Assembly: GCF_020386615.1 (NCBI RefSeq)
Contig: NZ_CP077769.1
Location: 434,001 to 498,000 of the forward strand
Direction of reading: 5' to 3'
Length of the DNA stretch: 64,000 nucleotides
DNA from: Chitinophaga pendula
GTDB lineage: Bacteria; Bacteroidota; Bacteroidia; Chitinophagales; Chitinophagaceae
The notes beneath the pieces were generated by a model. That model saw only the letters and a program-made list of their open reading frames with translations. It was not told the origin of the DNA and did no database searches. Every line of letters begins with the position of its first letter. The stretch's first letter is position 1. The translations under genes and the position numbers were made by a program. Shown here one piece after another: positions 51,899 to 60,210 of the stretch.

Positions 51899-53869
51899 TT
51901 ATTCCTTTTCCAATATCAGGGTACTGGCTTTTAATTCGCTGATCAGTTGCATGATGCGGCGGAAGGTGTCTTTGCTTTTACCTTCCCAGCTGGTGCGCTG
52001 GTACCATTCCATGGCGAAGATGTGCAGTTGCCGGTCTTCCTGGCGATAGCTCATTTTATACCCCAGCAGTTGTTTGCCATTATCTTCTTCATGCAGGTCT
52101 TTATTGAGGGAGGAGAGATTGGTCACTTTGTATCCATTGGGGATATCGAAGGTGATCCTTCTTTCCAGGTAGAAGGGGAAGGCCATTTCTACGGGCAGTT
52201 CCTGCGGTGGCATCAGGAGTTCGTGGCGAGGAGACTGGTTGGTGAGGAGGTCTCCGAGTTTGATGAGCAGTTGTTTGCCATTGTGTTGTATCATGGAGGC
52301 AGCTGCTGCGCGGGTGCGTATGGTGACCGGTTCATTCATATTGCCGGCGGACCAGCTGTCCTGTGTACTTTCCTGGCTGTATACTCCTCTGCCGGCATAA
52401 GGGATGGGTAGCAGGGAGGCGTATATTTCCTCTTTACTGCCGGCTTTGGGGGTGGCTACTAGCTGCCGGATGGTGGTAGCGGGATAGCCGCCGAATGTCT
52501 GTGTGCATTGCAGCTGAACGCTGTCGGTGTTGGTGTTGAGGCGCAATGCCGCTTCCACGCTGATATTGTTGCGTGTATAATCAGGTAGCGGGGTGTTGAT
52601 GATATCAGTTAGTATTTTGCTCTGGTTGTTGATCAATGTGTCGCGGGTACGAACGCCCGGGATGTTGCCCCACATGGGGGGTATGAATGGAAAGCGTGTA
52701 TTAGGTTCCGTGGGAGCCAATGCCAGCTTCACATCGGGGAAGTACAGCAGTACATTGTGAGCCAGTTTGGGTACGAGTAAGCCGGTATCTATGGGCATTT
52801 CGTCTCTTGCGCTGGTGAAGAGCAGCTGGCAGCGGATGCCCAGGGCATAGTAAACGGAAGCCATCAGGCGTATCATGCCATAGGGGGTGGTGGCTTTGCT
52901 GCGTAGCATGGTGGCGATATCTACGGGACCTTCTTCGTCGGAGGCGGAGATGGGATATTGTGTTTTCAGCTGGTGTTCTACCTGGTATATCAGGGCGGGC
53001 AGGGGCATTCGCTGACGGAGGAAGGGCCATTTGTCCAATTCTTTTTCGAGGCGTTTTACTTCGAAGCGGTCGGTGTTGACATATTGGATAAAGGCCTGTT
53101 CGCCCCATTGTTGCCAGGTGAGCGGTGTGGCGTTCTTATCTTCCTTATAGAGGGCGAAGCCGACGCTCAGGAGGTGCGGTGTGGGGAAATAAAGGCTGCT
53201 GGCGCTGATGGGCGGTATATTTTTGAAGGAGCCTATATATACTCTCACATTGTTTTCTTCGACGGTGTTGATCTGTTCGGCGCTATTATAATACTGTATG
53301 CGGAACTGCTGTTTGGCAGGAGCTCTCAGGATGAAAGTGGCGGACTGGCAGGGATGTGCGGACTGTAGCTGATCGATGCCATTGTAGCTGTCATAGACTT
53401 TGACGGTGAGGTCGTATTCGACCTGGCAGCCTGCTTGCAGTTGCGGGGTGAGGAGGACGATTGCTTTTCGGCCATCGGTCATGGTAGCCGGTTCCATTTT
53501 AAGTGGGTTGCTGTGTCCATCGGGATAGATGGACCTGGCTTGTATGTAGTGGAACTTCTCGTCTGCTTCTATGGGTAGCACCAGTTGTGTAAGGCTGTCG
53601 GCGCCAGCGGTGGTATTGATATGTATCCTTCTGTAGAATGTTTTCAGATGGGCTACTCCGGCATATTGCAAGGAGGAAGGGAGGTTGAAATCCCGAGCGA
53701 TGATATTGGATACGATGATGTAAGACGGTTGTTGCCCCATGGGAGGAGCTATATTGTCTAAAGTGGCGTTTTCCTGCCAGGTATCTTTCAGGTAATTATT
53801 GATCTGTGCCTTGGTGCTGCTAATGCATACCAGCATACTACAGGCTGCCAGCAGAAGAATCTTTTTCAT
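51899..53869 (-). CDS. DUF3857-like exported protein with a degenerate transglutaminase region
   Basis: It encodes 656 residues. The signal peptide (MKKILLLAACSMLVCISSTKA) is followed by a beta-rich DUF3857-like part (LKTFYRRIHINTTAGADSLT) and a transglutaminase-like core near 330-400. In this family the core has Cys in a G-D-C-K-D context; here the matching stretch reads TPYGMIRLMASVYYALGIRC, without a Cys at the start of the helix. The later region has AHNVLLYFPDVKLALAPTEP, where His and Asp could lie. The C-terminal beta domain is typical. It may bind substrate without catalysis. The gene stands alone, facing priA. Confidence 0.75.
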   Translation of the reverse strand: MKKILLLAACSMLVCISSTKAQINNYLKDTWQENATLDNIAPPMGQQPSYIIVSNIIARDFNLPSSLQYAGVAHLKTFYRRIHINTTAGADSLTQLVLPIEADEKFHYIQARSIYPDGHSNPLKMEPATMTDGRKAIVLLTPQLQAGCQVEYDLTVKVYDSYNGIDQLQSAHPCQSATFILRAPAKQQFRIQYYNSAEQINTVEENNVRVYIGSFKNIPPISASSLYFPTPHLLSVGFALYKEDKNATPLTWQQWGEQAFIQYVNTDRFEVKRLEKELDKWPFLRQRMPLPALIYQVEHQLKTQYPISASDEEGPVDIATMLRSKATTPYGMIRLMASVYYALGIRCQLLFTSARDEMPIDTGLLVPKLAHNVLLYFPDVKLALAPTEPNTRFPFIPPMWGNIPGVRTRDTLINNQSKILTDIINTPLPDYTRNNISVEAALRLNTNTDSVQLQCTQTFGGYPATTIRQLVATPKAGSKEEIYASLLPIPYAGRGVYSQESTQDSWSAGNMNEPVTIRTRAAAASMIQHNGKQLLIKLGDLLTNQSPRHELLMPPQELPVEMAFPFYLERRITFDIPNGYKVTNLSSLNKDLHEEDNGKQLLGYKMSYRQEDRQLHIFAMEWYQRTSWEGKSKDTFRRIMQLISELKASTLILEKE

Positions 53870-53890
53870 ATGGACGTTAAAGGTAGGCGT

Positions 53891-54577
53891 TTATTTGGTA
53901 TACAGTCCCAGTTGCTGGATGGCATCTGATTCATAGATATGCGGGCCTGTTTCCTGTTTTGCCGCTGCGTTTATCATGGCTTGCGCTACAGTGGCCGCTT
54001 TGATGGCGCGATACTTACGCCAGCTGCCCTGGAGCAGGAAATAGAACACCTGTATTAGTAGCTGTCCTACTGTTTCTCCCAGGCGGAATTCTTTGCGAGG
54101 GCCCAGTAATACGGAGGGGCGGAAGATATGTACGGCGGGGATGCCGGTGGATAGTAGTGCCTGTTCGGCTTCTCCTTTGGTACGCAGGTAAAAGTTCCTG
54201 GTATTGGCATTGGCGCCGATGGAGGACATGAGGAGGAATTGTTGTATGCCCTGTTCGCGGGCGATGCGTGCGCAGCGAACGGGAATGTCGTAGTCTACTT
54301 TTCTGAAATTGGCCTGGCTGCCTGCTTTGCGGATGGTGGTACCTATGCAGCAGAATACTACGTCGGCGCCTTTCATGGCAGCTGCCAGTGCCGGCTCATT
54401 TTCGAAATCGACGATAACGATCTCCAGTCCTTGCCGGGGATGCAGATCGGGTTGGCGAACCAGCACCCGGATATTGGCGTATTGCCGCTCCTGTAGCAGC
54501 CTAGAGGTGAGGAAGCTACCGGTCAGGCCGGTGGCACCGATGATGATCGCTGTTTGTGAGCTCGGTATGTTATGCAC
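53891..54577 (-). CDS. NAD(P)-binding Rossmann protein (atypical SDR)
   Basis: It encodes 228 residues from a GTG start at 54577; no ATG fits. The Gly motif IIIGATGLTGSFL near the N-terminus binds NAD(P), and VVFCCIGTTIRKAGS with LLMSSIGANANTRNFYLRTK resembles the SDR active-site region, with Tyr and Lys (Y-x3-K). It fits the atypical SDR group related to HTATIP2. The substrate is unknown. The gene diverges from murB, whose promoter element lies over its start. Confidence 0.85.
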   Translation of the reverse strand: MHNIPSSQTAIIIGATGLTGSFLTSRLLQERQYANIRVLVRQPDLHPRQGLEIVIVDFENEPALAAAMKGADVVFCCIGTTIRKAGSQANFRKVDYDIPVRCARIAREQGIQQFLLMSSIGANANTRNFYLRTKGEAEQALLSTGIPAVHIFRPSVLLGPRKEFRLGETVGQLLIQVFYFLLQGSWRKYRAIKAATVAQAMINAAAKQETGPHIYESDAIQQLGLYTK

Positions 54578-54584
54578 GGTTGCT

Positions 54585-54592
54585 TATCTTTG
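54585..54592 (+). promoter_or_regulatory. Bacteroidota -7 element (TATCTTTG) for murB
   Basis: A perfect TAnnTTTG match 34 bp before the murB ATG. A TTTG at 54553-54556 is 28 bp upstream, too far for a standard pair. Confidence 0.45.
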
Positions 54593-54626
54593 TTCAATAA
54601 TTAAAGATAAGCCATTACGGGTAGTT

Positions 54627-55643
54627 ATGCAGGTATCAGAAAATGTCGGCCTCCGGCCCTATAATACGTTCGGGATAGATGCGAAAGCACGTTATTTTGC
54701 TTCTTTCAGTTCCACCGATGAGTTACAGACCCTCTTACAGGATGCGCGCTGGCAGCCTTATTCCCGGATGATCCTGGGAGGTGGCAGCAACCTGTTGTTC
54801 ACCCGTGATGTGGATGCGCTGGTGCTTAAAAACGAGCTGAAAGGCATTGAAATCATCCGGGAGGAAGGGGATGCGGTGTATGTAAAGGCAGGGGCCGGAG
54901 AGAGCTGGCATGCGTTCGTACAGTATTGTATTGCTCATAACCTGGCCGGGCTGGAGAACCTGTCGCTGATACCCGGTAATGTAGGCGCCAGTCCTATGCA
55001 GAACATTGGCGCTTATGGGGTGGAGATAAAGGATACATTCCATTCGCTGGACGCGTATCATTTGCAGGATCGGGCGGTGGTGACGTTTGACAATGCCGCC
55101 TGTGGTTTTGGTTACCGGGAGAGTGTTTTCAAAAGGCAGTATAAAGGTCAGTTCGTTATATTATCCGTTATTTTCAAATTGAGCCGTACTCCTCATTTCA
55201 ATACCAGTTATGGTGCTATCGAGGAGGAGTTGAAACGTATGAATGTGCAGGCATTGTCTATCCAGGCGATCAGCCAGGCGGTGATCAACATCCGCAGTTC
55301 GAAGTTGCCCAATCCCAAAGAGATCGGCAATGCTGGTAGTTTTTTCAAGAACCCGACGGTGGATGCTGCGAAATACCATGCGTTGAAGGCGGAGTTTCCT
55401 GCATTGGCGGCATATCCTGCGCCTCAAGGGCAGTATAAGCTGGCGGCGGGATGGTTGATAGAGCAATGTGGCTGGAAAGGTTACCGCGAAGGCGATGCCG
55501 GTGTACATGCCAAACAGGCGCTGGTATTGGTCAACTATGGACATGCTGCCGGTGCGGACATATACAACTTGTCGCAGCGGGTACTAGATAGTGTGCAGGA
55601 GCGCTTCGGTGTGCAGCTGGAAAGGGAGGTGAACATTTTATAA
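54627..55643 (+). CDS. murB: UDP-N-acetylenolpyruvoylglucosamine reductase
   Basis: The ATG at 54627 (MQVSENVGLRPYNTFGIDAK) gives 338 residues, the usual size of the E. coli-like (type I) MurB. The FAD-binding part has MILGGGSNLLFT and LIPGNVGASPMQNIGAYG; the substrate part has GNAGSFFKNP, whose Ser acts as proton donor. The last section includes AAGWLIEQCGWKGYREG. It reduces UDP-GlcNAc-enolpyruvate to UDP-MurNAc with NADPH in peptidoglycan synthesis. The longer open frame upstream runs over the divergent gene and is not coding. Confidence 0.96.
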   Translation: MQVSENVGLRPYNTFGIDAKARYFASFSSTDELQTLLQDARWQPYSRMILGGGSNLLFTRDVDALVLKNELKGIEIIREEGDAVYVKAGAGESWHAFVQYCIAHNLAGLENLSLIPGNVGASPMQNIGAYGVEIKDTFHSLDAYHLQDRAVVTFDNAACGFGYRESVFKRQYKGQFVILSVIFKLSRTPHFNTSYGAIEEELKRMNVQALSIQAISQAVINIRSSKLPNPKEIGNAGSFFKNPTVDAAKYHALKAEFPALAAYPAPQGQYKLAAGWLIEQCGWKGYREGDAGVHAKQALVLVNYGHAAGADIYNLSQRVLDSVQERFGVQLEREVNIL

Positions 55644-55717
55644 CGTAAGGCTACCCAATAGCTACAGGTGACTTAAGCAAGTAGCGAAATTAAGTTTACA
55701 CCATATATCTCAACTGA

Positions 55718-56695
55718 TCAGGCGGTCTTTTTCTGCAGGATATCTTTGATGATCTTATCTGCATGTTCCCGAGAGTTCTCGATGAACCAGAGGTGTGTGT
55801 CCATTCCTCCGCATACTACACCTGCGAGGTATATTCCCTGCCTATTTGTTTCCATGGTGTCCGGGTTGTATACCGGGCAGCGTTTGGCATCGGCTGACAG
55901 TTGTACGCCAGCTTTTTCGAGGAAGGAGAAGTTGGGTTGGTAGCCTGTCATAGCGATAACGAAGTCGTTGGGTACGGTGACGATGCCATCGGGGGTGTTG
56001 ATATCTACTTCGTGTGGTCGTATGGCTGCGACGGAGGAGTGGAAGTAGGCTTTGATGGTTCCTTCTTTGATCCTGTTTTCTATATCCGGTTTGACCCAAT
56101 ATTTTACGCGTGGGCCTATCTGGCTTTCGCGGATGACCATGGTTACGCGGGCGCCTTTGCGATAGGTTTCGAGGGCGGCGTCGACGGCTGAGTTGTTGGC
56201 GCCTACGACGAGTACGTCCTGCATGGCATAGAAGTGCGGGTCGCGGTAGTAGTGTCTTACTTTGGGCTGGTCTTCTCCCGGCACTTGTAGCAGGTTGGGG
56301 ATATCGTAGAAGCCGGTGGCTATGATGACATGACGCGCCTGGTAGGTGGTTTTGTCGGTCTGTACGGTATATCCTGCGGGGGTGGGTGTGATCTGTTGTA
56401 CGGTTTCGAAGAGGCGGGTATGCAGCTCGCGGGAAGTGGCTACGCGGCGATAGTATTCCAGTGCTTCCGGCCGGGTAGGTTTGGGATTATTGGAGACGAA
56501 AGGTATACCGCCTATCTCCAATCTTTCGGAGGTGGAGAAGAAGGTCATGTTAAGCGGATAATTATACAGCGAATTTACCAGGCAACCTTTTTCCACGATC
56601 AGATAAGAAAGTCCTGCCTGTTGAGCGGTGAGTGCGCAGGCGAGGCCGATGGGGCCGCCACCTACTATCAATATATCTAATATTTCCTGGTCCAT
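55718..56695 (-). CDS. ypdA: YpdA-family bacillithiol disulfide reductase-like flavoprotein
   Basis: The ATG at 56695 (MDQEILDILIVGGGPIGLAC) gives 325 residues. The FAD site is IVGGGPIGLACALTAQ, a second dinucleotide site is VLVVGANNSAVDAALETYRK, and the C-terminal GIYLAGVVCGGMDTHLWFIE is typical of YpdA. This family reduces oxidised bacillithiol using NADPH. There is no CxxC thioredoxin-reductase motif. Bacteroidota often make bacillithiol, so the role fits, though no bsh genes lie in this window. It heads away from murB, toward which its 3' end points. Confidence 0.9.
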   Translation of the reverse strand: MDQEILDILIVGGGPIGLACALTAQQAGLSYLIVEKGCLVNSLYNYPLNMTFFSTSERLEIGGIPFVSNNPKPTRPEALEYYRRVATSRELHTRLFETVQQITPTPAGYTVQTDKTTYQARHVIIATGFYDIPNLLQVPGEDQPKVRHYYRDPHFYAMQDVLVVGANNSAVDAALETYRKGARVTMVIRESQIGPRVKYWVKPDIENRIKEGTIKAYFHSSVAAIRPHEVDINTPDGIVTVPNDFVIAMTGYQPNFSFLEKAGVQLSADAKRCPVYNPDTMETNRQGIYLAGVVCGGMDTHLWFIENSREHADKIIKDILQKKTA

Positions 56696-56739
56696 AAGGG
56701 CAAAGATAACGGGTAACGGGCAAATTGCTATGTTACCAG

Positions 56740-57441
56740 TCAGGCGGGTTGTGCCAATGCAGCCAGTTGGTCGAGGAGTCGGAACATGGTGGCATTGCAT
56801 GCCGGGATGAGCGCCTGTTGTTCCAGCATTTCGGACGCATATTGTATATAGGGAGCCGGTGTGAGGTCGTCGAGGCCGTGGGAGATCATTTTTTCCAAGG
56901 TGATGCTGGTTACTTCGAGATGGAACTGCAGGCCTACGACGCGATCCTGGTAGATGAATGCCTGGTTGGAGCAGATGGGCGTGCTGGCGAAGAGGACCGC
57001 TTTGTCAGGGATGGCGAAGGTATCGCCATGCCAGTGGAATACATTTTGTGCTTCGGGGAATACCTGCTTGAGTGTGGGCAGGCCGATGGTGCTGAAGCTC
57101 ACCGGGAACCAGCCAATTTCTTTATGGGTATGCGGGCGTACGGCGGCGCCCAATACGTCGGCGATGAGTTGTGCGCCGAGGCAGATGCCCAGTGCTGGTT
57201 TGCCAGCCCGGATGGTGGCGGCGATGAGTTCTTTTTCGATGGATAACCAGGGATATTTTGCCTGATCGTGTACGCTCATAGGGCCTCCCATGATGATGAG
57301 CAGGTCTATACCGGAGATGTCTGGTACGGTGGGTTGATCATACCAGTGGGTGGCTTTGAGTTGATATTGTTTTTGTGTTGCCCAATCGATGATACAGCCC
57401 GGGTCTTCAAAGGGCACATGTTGAAAGTAGTGTATAGTCAT
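56740..57441 (-). CDS. Type 1 glutamine amidotransferase-like protein
   Basis: It encodes 233 residues. The class I GATase elements are LLIIMGGPMSVHDQAKYPWL, the nucleophile Cys in LGICLGAQLIADVLG, and His-x-Glu in GLQFHLEVTS. The sequence is closest to stand-alone GuaA-like amidotransferases that may act on gamma-glutamyl or small-molecule substrates. A short helical C-terminal extension follows. It lies 44 bp upstream of ypdA on the same strand and 9 bp downstream of a DinB gene, so a three-gene unit is likely. The acceptor is unknown. Confidence 0.88.
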   Translation of the reverse strand: MTIHYFQHVPFEDPGCIIDWATQKQYQLKATHWYDQPTVPDISGIDLLIIMGGPMSVHDQAKYPWLSIEKELIAATIRAGKPALGICLGAQLIADVLGAAVRPHTHKEIGWFPVSFSTIGLPTLKQVFPEAQNVFHWHGDTFAIPDKAVLFASTPICSNQAFIYQDRVVGLQFHLEVTSITLEKMISHGLDDLTPAPYIQYASEMLEQQALIPACNATMFRLLDQLAALAQPA

Positions 57442-57450
57442 ATGTTATCG

Positions 57451-57966
57451 TCAGGATAACAGCGTCTCGAGCCGATTGATCTGTTGCAGATGCCGTTCCG
57501 TGTGAAAGATAAGGAAATATGCCCATTCTTTCTTAGTGAGCATTCCGAATATGGGATGTTCGTGTCCGGTGCATTCGTCGTCGAGGTTGCCATCTGCGAG
57601 GGCGGCTTTTATTTTGTTACGGTTGTGGCGGAATGCTTCGCTGAAGGTGCGGATGTCGGGGTGGTTATCTTCGGGTCTGACGGGGCGGACTACGCGCAGG
57701 CGCTGGGTGAATTCGAGCAGGGAGGCCTGTATCTGGGGTAATTTACTATCCGGGGCCCTGTTTGCTATGGGTCTTACGGGGCCATGTAATGTGTTGGCGA
57801 TATCTTCTTCTATCATCATGACATGTTCTGCGCATTCCATGATGCTCCAGTCGCTTTGGGGCGGACGTTGGTGGATTCGTTCGGGAGAGATGGTATCCAA
57901 GATATCGAGGAAGAGGCGGGTGTTATTGTCCAGGGCTTCCTGGAGCTGTGATAATGTTGTAGACAT
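57451..57966 (-). CDS. DinB-family protein
   Basis: It encodes 171 residues without a signal peptide. The four-helix DinB fold is shown by WSIMECAEHVMMIEEDIAN (first His), TFSEAFRHNRNKIKAALAD and AYFLIFHTERHLQQINRLE (two further His of the metal site). Related proteins include thiol-dependent transferases. It is 9 bp from the amidotransferase gene and 18 bp after the methyltransferase gene on the same strand. Function is unknown. Confidence 0.87.
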   Translation of the reverse strand: MSTTLSQLQEALDNNTRLFLDILDTISPERIHQRPPQSDWSIMECAEHVMMIEEDIANTLHGPVRPIANRAPDSKLPQIQASLLEFTQRLRVVRPVRPEDNHPDIRTFSEAFRHNRNKIKAALADGNLDDECTGHEHPIFGMLTKKEWAYFLIFHTERHLQQINRLETLLS

Positions 57967-57984
57967 GATCCATTGTTTTGCTGT

Positions 57985-58836
57985 TCACGATCCTTTTACC
58001 TGTGCCAGCGCTACGCGTGGAGCTACCTGTCTTTTTTGCGGAGCGGAGAGTGTGCCGAAACAATGTCTGCGATAGGTAGGAGCATCCACGTCGTAGAGGA
58101 GGTCCATATTAAATTCCCGGAGGAATGTCCGGACCTCTTCCGGCAGGAAGCCCGCTATGCGGTCTTCATCTGTATTAGGTACGCCAAAAAACATACCGGG
58201 ATTGCCGGAGGTGTGGCGGTCTACATAGGTAAATATCATGCGGGTACCCGGTGGGAACTGCCGGATATACTGGAAGGTGCTGCGGATGGCTTGTACGTTG
58301 GGGATGGCTTCGCAGATGAACAAGGTTTTGTAATGCTGTTGTTGTACGAGGGGAGGGACTACTTCTTCCGGGGATTGTGTATGCAGGTCGATGGGAATAT
58401 AATCTACAGTGCCGGGGTGTCCTTTGAGGCGATTGAGCAGTTTTTTTTTGGGATGCTGGAGGCGGGCGTGGTCTACTTCTATGAAGAAGGGGCGTTTGCC
58501 GGATTGGAGGCGTTGGGGGCGGCAATCGTAGCCACCACCGATGATCATGACCTGGTTGACGCCGCCATGGCGGATGGCGTTGAGGGTCATGTTGTCGATC
58601 AGCCTGGTCCTGGCGATGCAGGCGCTGCATGCACCCGGCCAGCGGATATCGAGGTAGTAGAGGATGCTGTAGCGAAGCAGGGGCAGGCGCGAGAGCCATA
58701 CCAGGCATCTGCGGTGAAAGGGCAGGAAGGATTTGGCATAAGGATCTGCCAGCATTCGCTGGTGGGCGGTACGTTCATGTTCCAATGCACGGAAGAAAGC
58801 AAGATCAATAGCGCGGCAGCGTCTTAACCATTTCAT
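57985..58836 (-). CDS. Class I SAM-dependent methyltransferase, leucine carboxyl methyltransferase family
   Basis: It encodes 283 residues. The N-terminal segment (RTAHQRMLADPYAKSFLP) and RTRLIDNMTLNAIRHGGVNQ, then VMIIGGGYDCRPQRL (SAM-binding), FFIEVDHARLQ, and YKTLFICEAIPN match the PF04072 family. That group includes polyketide O-methyltransferases and protein carboxyl methyltransferases. It is the first gene of a probable minus-strand run with DinB, amidotransferase and ypdA genes. The acceptor is not known. Confidence 0.88.
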   Translation of the reverse strand: MKWLRRCRAIDLAFFRALEHERTAHQRMLADPYAKSFLPFHRRCLVWLSRLPLLRYSILYYLDIRWPGACSACIARTRLIDNMTLNAIRHGGVNQVMIIGGGYDCRPQRLQSGKRPFFIEVDHARLQHPKKKLLNRLKGHPGTVDYIPIDLHTQSPEEVVPPLVQQQHYKTLFICEAIPNVQAIRSTFQYIRQFPPGTRMIFTYVDRHTSGNPGMFFGVPNTDEDRIAGFLPEEVRTFLREFNMDLLYDVDAPTYRRHCFGTLSAPQKRQVAPRVALAQVKGS

Positions 58837-58889
58837 AAAACAACATGATAGCGGTAAATAACAGCTTTAGTCGGGCGGGGGAGTAATGG

Positions 58890-58930
58890 CGGAATACCGG
58901 GGAGGTACGGTATGCTATACCGGTATTCCG
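58890..58930. repeat. Inverted repeat between YeiH-like and methyltransferase genes
   Basis: A perfect 11-bp pair (CGGAATACCGG and CCGGTATTCCG) is separated by 19 bp. No T run follows, so it is not a classical terminator. It may separate the two same-strand units. Confidence 0.55.
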
Positions 58931-58981
58931 GGCCGGAGGTTTTTCAATCTTCCTAAAGATAAGAAATAGCCCGGGATATGA

Positions 58982-59929
58982 TCAGGAAAATTGCAGGATG
59001 GTAATCAGGGATGCGGTACTGATCAATATCCAGAGGAGTATGCCCTGGAGGAGGGGTTGCCAGCCGGCTAGGCGGAGTTGAGGGAGGGAGAGCTGGGTAC
59101 CGATGAAGAACAAGGTGAGAGCGAGGGCGCTGTGGGCGGCGTGGTGAAGGTAGGGGACGGCAGGCTGCAGTTGGGGGAGGCAGGTGTTGAGCAGGATGGC
59201 GCCCAGGAAGCCGGCGATGAACCAGGGGATCTTTACGTTGCCGGCGCCGGTTTTTTGTTGCCAGGCTATGGCGATGGCGACGGGGATGATCCACAAGGCG
59301 CGGGCGAGTTTGACGGTGGTGGCGATTTGCAGTGCTTCGGGGCCATATTTGCTGGCGGCGCCTACTACGGCGCTGGTGTCGTGGATAGCGATGGCGCTCC
59401 AGAGTCCGAACTGGGTTTGGCTGAGGTCTAGCCAGTGGCCTATGGGCGGGAATATGAACAAAGCGGCGGCATTGAGGAGGAATACGGTGCCCAGGGCGAT
59501 GGCGACGGGGCGTTCGCCCGCTTTTACGACGGGTGCGATGGCCGCGATGGCGCTGCCGCCGCAGATGGCAGTGCCGCAGGAGATGAGGCAGGAAATCACG
59601 TTATCGGCGCGGAGGCATTTGCCTAGCAGCCAGCCAGCAGCGAGGGTACCGCAGATACTGGCGAAGGTCAGTCCGAAACCCTGTTGACCTGCCTGCCAGG
59701 CAGTGGCTGCATTCATGCCAAATCCCAGGCAGATCACGGCACCTTGCAGCAACCAATGGGTGGCCTTTGTCGTAAATACCGTATATGGATTGCCGATAGT
59801 ATGTGCGGTAATGACACCCAGGAATAGTGCTACCGGCGGCGTAACAGCGGGGCTGAGGCAGAGGATGGCAAGGGCCGGGAAAATGTAGGCCGCCAGGCCG
59901 TGGGTAGCAGTTATTTTTTTGACAGACAT
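58982..59929 (-). CDS. YeiH/UPF0324 family membrane protein
   Basis: It encodes 315 residues with about ten membrane segments. Motifs of the UPF0324 family are CLISCGTAICGGSAIAAIAP and WSAIAIHDTSAVVGAASKYG, each near the middle of a half. Members include putative sulfate or sulfite exporters such as YeiH. The substrate is uncertain. Gly and Ala content is high, and the C-terminus ends in two helices. It stands alone, with a 281-bp spacer to the divergent regulator gene. Confidence 0.92.
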   Translation of the reverse strand: MSVKKITATHGLAAYIFPALAILCLSPAVTPPVALFLGVITAHTIGNPYTVFTTKATHWLLQGAVICLGFGMNAATAWQAGQQGFGLTFASICGTLAAGWLLGKCLRADNVISCLISCGTAICGGSAIAAIAPVVKAGERPVAIALGTVFLLNAAALFIFPPIGHWLDLSQTQFGLWSAIAIHDTSAVVGAASKYGPEALQIATTVKLARALWIIPVAIAIAWQQKTGAGNVKIPWFIAGFLGAILLNTCLPQLQPAVPYLHHAAHSALALTLFFIGTQLSLPQLRLAGWQPLLQGILLWILISTASLITILQFS

Positions 59930-60210
59930 AAGAAAAGAAAAATTTTACTGCTGCAAAGTTCAGGAGGAGCGAGGCGTCTGTCAAATGGTATAATGTAATC
60001 GCTAATAACCAAAAGTAATGAGGGGTATTGTGTATATTTAGCGCCAGGAATCAACTATTCCAAGCGGACACGGCCAGGGGAACACTTATGAAGAACGGAT
60101 AGACCAATATCGGTAAGTAGTATCGTACAAGTTTTTAAAGTATTGGTGAAACCTGTGTATATGTCAATGACGAGTTTTTTCTGCCATATCAATCAAATCT
60201 GCATTGTGTG

